Shown here: positions 5,887 through 10,271 of the stretch, one piece after another
Numbering within the stretch: position 1 is the first letter of the stretch
Layout: every line of letters begins with the position of its first letter
Assembly (NCBI GenBank): GCA_039812465.1
Contig: JBDIAS010000115.1
Span: forward strand, 1-10,271
Length of the DNA stretch: 10,271 bases
Origin: Austwickia sp039812465
GTDB taxonomy: Bacteria > Actinomycetota > Actinomycetes > Actinomycetales > Dermatophilaceae
Direction of reading: 5' to 3'
Notes under the pieces: model-generated
What the model saw: the letters and a program-made list of their open reading frames with translations, nothing else
The model's database searches: none
What the model was told of the DNA's origin: nothing
Made by a program: the position numbers and the translations under genes

Positions 5887-6210
5887 ATGTCAGGCAGCCT
5901 GCTGATCGTCCACGTCGACGTCGCCGTCGTCCCGGACCGCCTCGAGGAGTTCCTCGCGGCCACGCTGGTCGACGCCGCCGCGAGCCGACAAGAGCCCGGG
6001 GTGGTGCGGTTCGACCTGATCGCCGATCGGGCCGACCCCTCGCATGTGGTCCTCGTCGAGATCTACCGCGACGAGGCCGCGGCGGCCGCGCACAAGGACA
6101 CCGCGCACTACGCGACCTGGCGAGACACGGTGGCGCCGATGATGGCGCGGCCGCGCACGTCGGTGAAGTACGTCAACCACTCGCCCGACGATTCCGGGTG
6201 GGGAGCGTGA
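5887..6210 (+). CDS. Antibiotic biosynthesis monooxygenase (ABM/YgiN-like) domain protein
   Basis: A 107-aa single-domain protein with the dimeric ferredoxin-like fold of the ABM family, which includes YgiN quinol monooxygenase, LsrG and cofactor-free oxygenases of polyketide pathways. Family features are the first strand LLIVHVDVAVVPDRLEEFL (5-23), the central EPGVVRFDLI and VLVEIYRDEAAAAAHKDTAHY (57-77) with its conserved E-Y-D and H residues, and the closing RTSVKYVNHSP strand. No signal peptide is present. It is the first gene of a tightly packed operon with an iron-type alcohol dehydrogenase and an exporter, joined by a GTGA overlap. A role in converting a quinone-like or reactive carbonyl compound is plausible, but the reaction cannot be fixed. 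ABM proteins are often misnamed for antibiotic synthesis. Confidence 0.85.
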   Translation: MSGSLLIVHVDVAVVPDRLEEFLAATLVDAAASRQEPGVVRFDLIADRADPSHVVLVEIYRDEAAAAAHKDTAHYATWRDTVAPMMARPRTSVKYVNHSPDDSGWGA

Positions 6211-7391
6211 CCCGGTTCGATCTGGCGGTCCCCGGGGACATCCGCTTCGGCGCCGGGAGGGCCTCCGAAGCCCCGGCCGCGCTCGCCGCGCTGGGGGTGA
6301 CCACCGTGCTGCTGGTCACCGGCGCGAACCCGGCGCGCGCCGACCACCTGCGCGCCGCCCTCGCCGAGGCGGGCCTGGCGACCCACGTGTGTGCGGTCCC
6401 CGGCGAACCGTCCGTAGAGCTCGTGCGGCGGGGCGTCGCAGAGCTGCGCGAGGCCGGCTGCGACGGAGTCCTCGGCGTCGGCGGCGGCAGCACGATCGAC
6501 GCCGCCAAAGCCCTCGCCGCGCTGGCCGCGTCGGGGACCGATCCACTTGACCACCTCGAGGTCGTCGGGGCAGGTCGGCCGCTGACCACGCCGTCGCTGC
6601 CCTGCGTCGCGGTGCCTACCACCGCGGGCACCGGCTCGGAGGTCACCAAGAACTCCGTGTTGTCGGCCGACGCGACGACCGGCCCGGTGAAGGCGAGCCT
6701 GCGCAGTCCGTACATGCTGCCGCGCGTCGCGATCGTCGACCCCGACCTGCTCGCGGGACTGCCGACGCCCGTCATCGCGGCGACCGGCTCAGACGCGCTG
6801 GCGCAGGTCATCGAGCCGTACCTGTCCTCGCGCGCCACCCCGATCACCGACGCGCTCGCCCGCGAGGGGATCGCGCGATCCGCCCGTTCGCTCCAGGACG
6901 CGTGCGACCACGGCCTGGCGGGCGACGACGATGCCACCCGACGCCGACGCGACGACCTGGCCGTGACCAGCCTGTTCGGGGGGCTCTGCCTGGCCAACTC
7001 CGGGCTGGGGTCGGTGCACGGCTTCGCGGGCGTCTTCGGCGCGCGCTACGACGCCCCGCACGGCGCGGTCTGCGGCGCGCTGCTCGCCGCCTCGGTCGGG
7101 GTCAACCTGGCGGCGGCGCGTCGTCGGGACCCCGCCCACCCCCTGATCGGCCGGGTCCGCGAGGTCGCGGCGCTGCTCACGGGCAACGCGGACGCCGCGC
7201 CTGAGGAGGCGTCGGCCTGGCTCGCGTCGTTGCGCACCTCGCTGCACGTGCCGACCCTGTCCTCGTACGGTCTGCAGCCGGAGCATTTCCCGGACCTCAT
7301 CGCGCAGGCCAAGCAGGCCAGCAGCATGAAGGCGAACCCCATCGTCCTCGACGACGACGAGTTGGCCACCATCCTGCGGCAGTCCTTGTGA
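6207..7391 (+). CDS. Iron-containing (group III) alcohol dehydrogenase
   Basis: A 394-aa NAD(P)-dependent dehydrogenase of the Fe-ADH/maleylacetate reductase superfamily. The dinucleotide-binding signature GVGGGSTIDAAK is at 90-101 and the following PTTAGTGSEVTKNSV (137-151) is characteristic. The metal-site positions read D196 and Q200 (GSDALAQVIEPY), H271 (SVHGFAG) and H285 (DAPHGAVCG), so Gln stands where FucO-type enzymes have the second ligand, His. Such substitutions occur in some subfamilies and may change or abolish iron use. GTG at 6207 overlaps the preceding stop and gives a family-normal N-terminus; the frame runs further upstream through the ABM gene in a non-coding register. It overlaps the exporter by 4 bp. 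It likely reduces an aldehyde or ketone, or oxidises the alcohol, processed with the ABM protein. Substrate unknown. Confidence 0.9.
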   Translation: MTRFDLAVPGDIRFGAGRASEAPAALAALGVTTVLLVTGANPARADHLRAALAEAGLATHVCAVPGEPSVELVRRGVAELREAGCDGVLGVGGGSTIDAAKALAALAASGTDPLDHLEVVGAGRPLTTPSLPCVAVPTTAGTGSEVTKNSVLSADATTGPVKASLRSPYMLPRVAIVDPDLLAGLPTPVIAATGSDALAQVIEPYLSSRATPITDALAREGIARSARSLQDACDHGLAGDDDATRRRRDDLAVTSLFGGLCLANSGLGSVHGFAGVFGARYDAPHGAVCGALLAASVGVNLAAARRRDPAHPLIGRVREVAALLTGNADAAPEEASAWLASLRTSLHVPTLSSYGLQPEHFPDLIAQAKQASSMKANPIVLDDDELATILRQSL

Positions 7392-8623
7392 CAGCGCACG
7401 TCCGCGCCGGGGTGGGGCTGACGCTCCTCCTGGCGGGCTTGGCGATGTTCGGGCCGTTCGCGATCGACACGGTCTTTCCGGCGTTCGAGGTGATGCGCCG
7501 CGAGTTCGAGGTCGACAGCACGGCGATGCAGCAGATCACCAGCGCCTACCTGGCGAGCTTCGCGGTCATGACGATCTTCCACGGCCCGCTCTCCGACGCG
7601 CTCGGACGCAAGCCGGTGATGCTCACGGGTATCGCCGTCTTCACCCTGGCCTCGGTCGGGGCGGCCCTCGCGCCCAACCTGTCAGTCCTCCTGGCGTGCC
7701 GCGTGGTCCAAGGCATGTCGGCGGGGGCGGGGCAGATCGTCAGCCGGACGGTGATCCGGGACCTCTTCCACGGCGCGTACGCGCAGCGCCTGATGGCCCA
7801 GGTGGCGATGATCTTCGGCCTGGCGCCCGCGCTCGCCCCGGTGATCGGCGGCTACCTGCTGGCCATCGGCCCCTGGCCGGTGATCTTCTGGTTCCTCGCG
7901 GCGTTCGGGCTGGTCATCGGACTGGCGACGTTCTTCGTCCTCCCCGAGACGCTCCCGCCGGAGCACCGCGTCCCGCTGCACGTGGGCGCGCTCCTGCGCA
8001 GCGTGTGGATCGTCGGCTCGGACGGGGCGTTCGCCCGCCTGGCCATCGCCACCGCCTTGATCTTCGCCACGCAGTTCCTCTACATCGCCGCGGCACCGAT
8101 CTTCGTCGTCGACCTGCTCGGCAAGGGGGAGCGTGACTTCTGGATCTTCTTCTTCCCGATGATCGGGGGGTTGATGCTCGGGTCGTGGCTGACCGCGCGG
8201 ACGGCGGGGATCGTGCCGGCGCAGCGGATGGCGACCTACGGGATCGTCCTCACGCTGCTCGGCGGAGCGCTGAACGTGGCGCTGATGGCGACCGACCTGC
8301 CCTCGCTGCCGTGGGCGATCGTCGGGCCCACGGCGTTGACCGTGGGGGTGGCCGCGGCGTTCCCGATCCTGCAGCTCGCCTTCCTCGACATGCACCCGGA
8401 GCGGAGAGGGACCTGCGCCTCGGTGGGCATGTGCGTGAGCTTCGTGTTCAACGCCCTCCTGGCGGGGGTCGTGGCGCCGGTGTCCACGGACTCGCTCGTC
8501 CGGCTGGCGGCCGTGAGCCTGGGGTTCGGCGTGCTGGGGGCTCTGCTGTGGTGGTGGCACGTCCGCGCCAGGCCCGAGCCGGCGCCCGAGCCCCGGGACG
8601 AGGCCCCCATGCTGCCCGGCTGA
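7388..8623 (+). CDS. Bcr/CflA-type MFS multidrug efflux transporter
   Basis: A 411-aa integral membrane protein of the major facilitator superfamily, expected to export a small molecule by proton antiport. About twelve hydrophobic segments are visible. Loop 2-3 carries motif A (GPLSDALGRKPVMLTG, 59-74), and the fifth segment has the antiporter-type motif C region (IFGLAPALAPVIGGYL). The N-terminal FGPFAIDTVFPAF and QQITSAYLASFA segments are close to Bcr/CflA drug-resistance transporters. The C-terminus is a charged, Pro/Glu-rich cytoplasmic tail. GTG at 7388 overlaps the dehydrogenase stop (GTGA), so it is the last gene of the operon. Context suggests efflux of the substrate or product of the two enzymes, but the drug-resistance label comes from the family only. 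Confidence 0.9.
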   Translation: MTAHVRAGVGLTLLLAGLAMFGPFAIDTVFPAFEVMRREFEVDSTAMQQITSAYLASFAVMTIFHGPLSDALGRKPVMLTGIAVFTLASVGAALAPNLSVLLACRVVQGMSAGAGQIVSRTVIRDLFHGAYAQRLMAQVAMIFGLAPALAPVIGGYLLAIGPWPVIFWFLAAFGLVIGLATFFVLPETLPPEHRVPLHVGALLRSVWIVGSDGAFARLAIATALIFATQFLYIAAAPIFVVDLLGKGERDFWIFFFPMIGGLMLGSWLTARTAGIVPAQRMATYGIVLTLLGGALNVALMATDLPSLPWAIVGPTALTVGVAAAFPILQLAFLDMHPERRGTCASVGMCVSFVFNALLAGVVAPVSTDSLVRLAAVSLGFGVLGALLWWWHVRARPEPAPEPRDEAPMLPG

Positions 8624-8657
8624 CCTGCTTCCACGACCGACCGATGAGCCGACCGGT

Positions 8658-9497
8658 TCAGGGCACGGCCGCGCGGAGGGCGGCCGTGAGGGTGGCGGGG
8701 GCGTCGACCATGGCCGGGCCGTACCAGGTCAGGGCCCTCCCGTCGATCAACGCGCACGACGTGTGGCTGAACGCCTCCGGACCGTCGTCGGCGGTGAACC
8801 GGTAGGGCTCGTCGGGCAACACGACCAGCTCGTACGGCGGCAGCTCGGCGAGGTCCCGACGTGGGTACCGGGACGCAGGGTCGATCACCTCGACCCCGCC
8901 GGCGTCACGGGAGGCAGGGCCGTGAACCGCCCTCCGGGAGGGCGCGTTCCCGAGCACGTTGCGCACGCCCAGGCGGGCGAGGGCGTCACCGGCGTAGGTG
9001 TCCGGACCCACAAACATCCAGGGGCGGCGCCAGATCGGCACGACCGCGTCGATGACACGCCCGGGGGCGACGGGTTCGGCAGCGGCCCACGCGCGCTCGG
9101 CGTCGGCCAACCAGGATCGCTCAGGGGCGTCAACCGCGTCCAGCAGCGCCGCCAGCTGGTCCAGGGCGTCGCTGACCGCGCGGATATCGGTCACCCAGAC
9201 GGGGACGCCCGCGGCGCGCAACGTCGCGGCGTGCTCGGGCTTGTTCTCCTCCTCGCTGACGACGACGAGGTCGGGCGTCGCGGCGACGATCCGGTCGAGG
9301 TCCGGGTTCTTGGTGCCCCCGAACCGGGGAACGGCCAGGTCGGCCGGGTGGGTGCACCAGTCGGTCGCGCCGGCCAGCGCCCCGTCGGGGAGGGCGAGGG
9401 CGAGGGCCTCGGTCAGCGACGGGACCAGGCTCACGACGCGGCGAGGCGGGCGATCGAACGCCACGGGATTCCCCGCCCCGTCCTGGAAGGTCGGCAT
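8658..9497 (-). CDS. BtuF-like helical-backbone metal/cobalamin-binding protein, no signal peptide
   Basis: A 279-aa protein of the periplasmic-binding-protein-like (BtuF/TroA) superfamily. It opens with RVVSLVPSLTEALAL, then ATDWCTHPADL, GGTKNPDLDRIVAATPDLVV and SEEENKPEHAATL, the usual lobe-1 pattern, followed by a long helix and lobe 2 (PWMFVGPDTYAGDALARLGV, ending YELVVLPDEPYRF). Family members normally deliver cobalamin or ferric siderophore to an ABC importer and carry a lipoprotein signal. Here the ATG at 9497 starts directly with MPTFQDGAGNPVAF, with no signal peptide or lipobox and no permease or ATPase nearby. A cytoplasmic binding or sensing role is possible, or the exported form uses machinery elsewhere. 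It follows the HAD gene by 38 bp, so co-transcription is likely. The ligand is inferred only at family level. Confidence 0.82.
   Translation of the reverse strand: MPTFQDGAGNPVAFDRPPRRVVSLVPSLTEALALALPDGALAGATDWCTHPADLAVPRFGGTKNPDLDRIVAATPDLVVVSEEENKPEHAATLRAAGVPVWVTDIRAVSDALDQLAALLDAVDAPERSWLADAERAWAAAEPVAPGRVIDAVVPIWRRPWMFVGPDTYAGDALARLGVRNVLGNAPSRRAVHGPASRDAGGVEVIDPASRYPRRDLAELPPYELVVLPDEPYRFTADDGPEAFSHTSCALIDGRALTWYGPAMVDAPATLTAALRAAVP
8664..8688. terminator. Candidate hairpin at the convergent gene ends
   Basis: CACGGCCGC (8664-8672) and GCGGCCGTG (8680-8688) form a perfect 9-bp stem with a 7-base loop, 41 bp after the MFS stop. It lies within the last codons of the convergent BtuF-like gene, where it encodes an Ala-rich end, so it may be only a consequence of coding. 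There is no U tract. Confidence 0.35.
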
Positions 9498-9535
9498 GCG
9501 CCCCAGTCTCGCCCCTGCGCCGGGTCTCGCGCCCG

Positions 9536-10213
9536 TCAGGGGGCGCGGGGGGTCAGCCGCGCGAGGAGTTCCTCGGTCAGCTCGTCCAGGCCGCCGATCG
9601 TGGCCGCCGCCAGCGCCGCGACCTCCGGGCGGGGTGGGTGGAACGGCGTCGGCGCCGCGATCACGACGAGCCCCGCGGCGTGCGCGGACAGGATGCCGTT
9701 GGTGGAGTCCTCTACCGCGAACGCGTGCCCTGGGTCCACGCCCAGCAGCTCGCAGGCTCGGGCGTAGCCGTCCGGCGCGGGCTTGCCGGCGGCGACTTCC
9801 TCGGTGGACACGCTCACCTGGACGACGTCGGCGAGACCCGCGCGGTCCAGGACGGTGTCGATCAGCACCCTCGGGGAGGACGAGGCGAGGCCGACCTTCC
9901 GCGCCCGGGCCATCCTGCGCACCGCCTCGATGGCGCCGGGGAGCAGCGGCAGGTGCTCGCGGTACCGCTCCGCCATCGCCTCGATGGTCGCGCGGGCAGC
10001 CTCGGATGCGGTACCGCCGATGCCCACCGTCTCGACCAGGTAGCGGCTCCACTCGGGCGTGCTCATCCCCATCATCGCGGCGGTCGCCTCCGCCGGCCAC
10101 GGGCGGCCCGCTTGGGCGGCGAGGTCCCGCCGCACCTCATCCCACCAGCCTTCGCTGTCCGTGAGCACCCCGTCCATGTCGAAGACGACGGCCTCGAACG
10201 ACTCGGGCTTCAA
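9536..10213 (-). CDS. HAD-superfamily (subfamily IA) phosphatase, start uncertain
   Basis: A hydrolase of 225 aa counted from a TTG at 10213. All four HAD motifs are present: D12 and D14 in VVFDMDGVLTDSE (9-21), S111 in GLASSSP, K144 in AAGKPAPDGY, and E168 and D169 in AVEDSTNG. The helical cap after motif I (about 20-90) marks the beta-phosphoglucomutase/phosphoglycolate-phosphatase-like group, which acts on sugar phosphates and other small phosphate esters. The start is unsure: no ATG or GTG occurs upstream in frame, and the frame stays open to the window edge at 10271 through 15-bp repeats that encode pentapeptides resembling its own residues 4-8. Either TTG at 10213 is used or the true start lies beyond the window. 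It is the first visible gene of a two-gene minus-strand unit with the BtuF-like gene. Confidence 0.87.
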   Translation of the reverse strand: MKPESFEAVVFDMDGVLTDSEGWWDEVRRDLAAQAGRPWPAEATAAMMGMSTPEWSRYLVETVGIGGTASEAARATIEAMAERYREHLPLLPGAIEAVRRMARARKVGLASSSPRVLIDTVLDRAGLADVVQVSVSTEEVAAGKPAPDGYARACELLGVDPGHAFAVEDSTNGILSAHAAGLVVIAAPTPFHPPRPEVAALAAATIGGLDELTEELLARLTPRAP

Positions 10214-10264
10214 CGACTCGGCCTCGCACGACCCGGCCCCGAACGACCCGGCCCCGAACGACCC
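10190..10264 (-). repeat. Five in-frame 15-bp repeats at the N-terminus of the HAD gene
   Basis: On the minus strand, five consecutive 15-base units read in the HAD frame as GSFGA, GSFGA, GSCEA, ESLKP and ESFEA, leading straight into VVFDMDGV. The two outermost units (10250-10264 and 10235-10249) are identical at DNA level (GGGTCGTTCGGGGCC). The innermost (10190-10204) is part of the conserved HAD start. A partial sixth unit (EP) reaches the window edge. Expansion of a coding 15-mer by slippage is the simplest reading. Confidence 0.85.
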
Positions 10265-10271
10265 GGGCTCG

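Noticed and set aside
7682..8560. Minus-strand open frame of 292 codons opposite the MFS gene
   Set aside because: Highly charged, His/Arg/Glu-rich product with no recognisable fold; the plus strand encodes a clear membrane transporter.
1..10271. tRNA, rRNA or riboswitch, including a cobalamin riboswitch near the BtuF-like gene
   Set aside because: No tRNA-like arms or rRNA stretches were recognised, and the 38-bp gap before the BtuF-like gene is too short for a cobalamin riboswitch.

Overview
The window is GC-rich, with strong G/C third-position bias, GTG and TTG starts, 4-bp GTGA gene junctions and two promoter-like motifs that would give leaderless transcripts. This points to a high-GC actinobacterium. 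Genus cannot be fixed from sequence alone; a Cellulomonas-like or Nocardioides-like actinomycete would fit, and that is inference.

Region 1 (1-2066) looks like an accessory block. A perfect 19-bp tandem duplication (47-84) precedes an AraC-family regulator (198-1088). A C-terminal scrap of a VapC/PIN toxin lies antisense to the 3' end of that gene. An intact VapBC-type toxin-antitoxin pair follows (1315-1533 and 1530-1919), with a candidate direct-repeat operator and a leaderless -10 box. The block ends in an array of 13-15-bp GGGTsAGTTTCGC-type repeats (about 1951-2066) that resembles the multi-repeat end of an insertion sequence, although no transposase is present.

Region 2 (2051-4013) holds a minus-strand amidase-signature hydrolase of indoleacetamide/mandelamide hydrolase type and a divergently transcribed single-domain VOC (glyoxalase-fold) protein.

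Region 3 (4180-8623) is a plus-strand run. A pyridoxamine-phosphate-oxidase-like flavin protein overlaps a Nudix hydrolase of the CoA-pyrophosphatase type by 4 bp. A candidate leaderless promoter then starts a tight three-gene operon: an antibiotic-biosynthesis-monooxygenase-domain protein, an iron-type alcohol dehydrogenase with Gln at one usual His metal ligand, and a Bcr/CflA-type MFS exporter. All its junctions are GTGA overlaps, so the three products are probably made together. Conversion of a small reactive carbonyl or phenolic compound with export is a reasonable but unproven reading.

Region 4 (8658-10271) is a convergent minus-strand pair: a HAD-IA phosphatase followed 38 bp later by a BtuF-like helical-backbone metal/cobalamin-binding protein that lacks a signal peptide. 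The HAD reading frame continues to the window edge through five in-frame 15-bp repeats, so its true start may lie outside. The most distinctive items are this coding repeat, the toxin scrap beside an unrelated intact VapBC, the repeat array and the three-gene redox/export operon. No wholly new defence or mobile system is evident.
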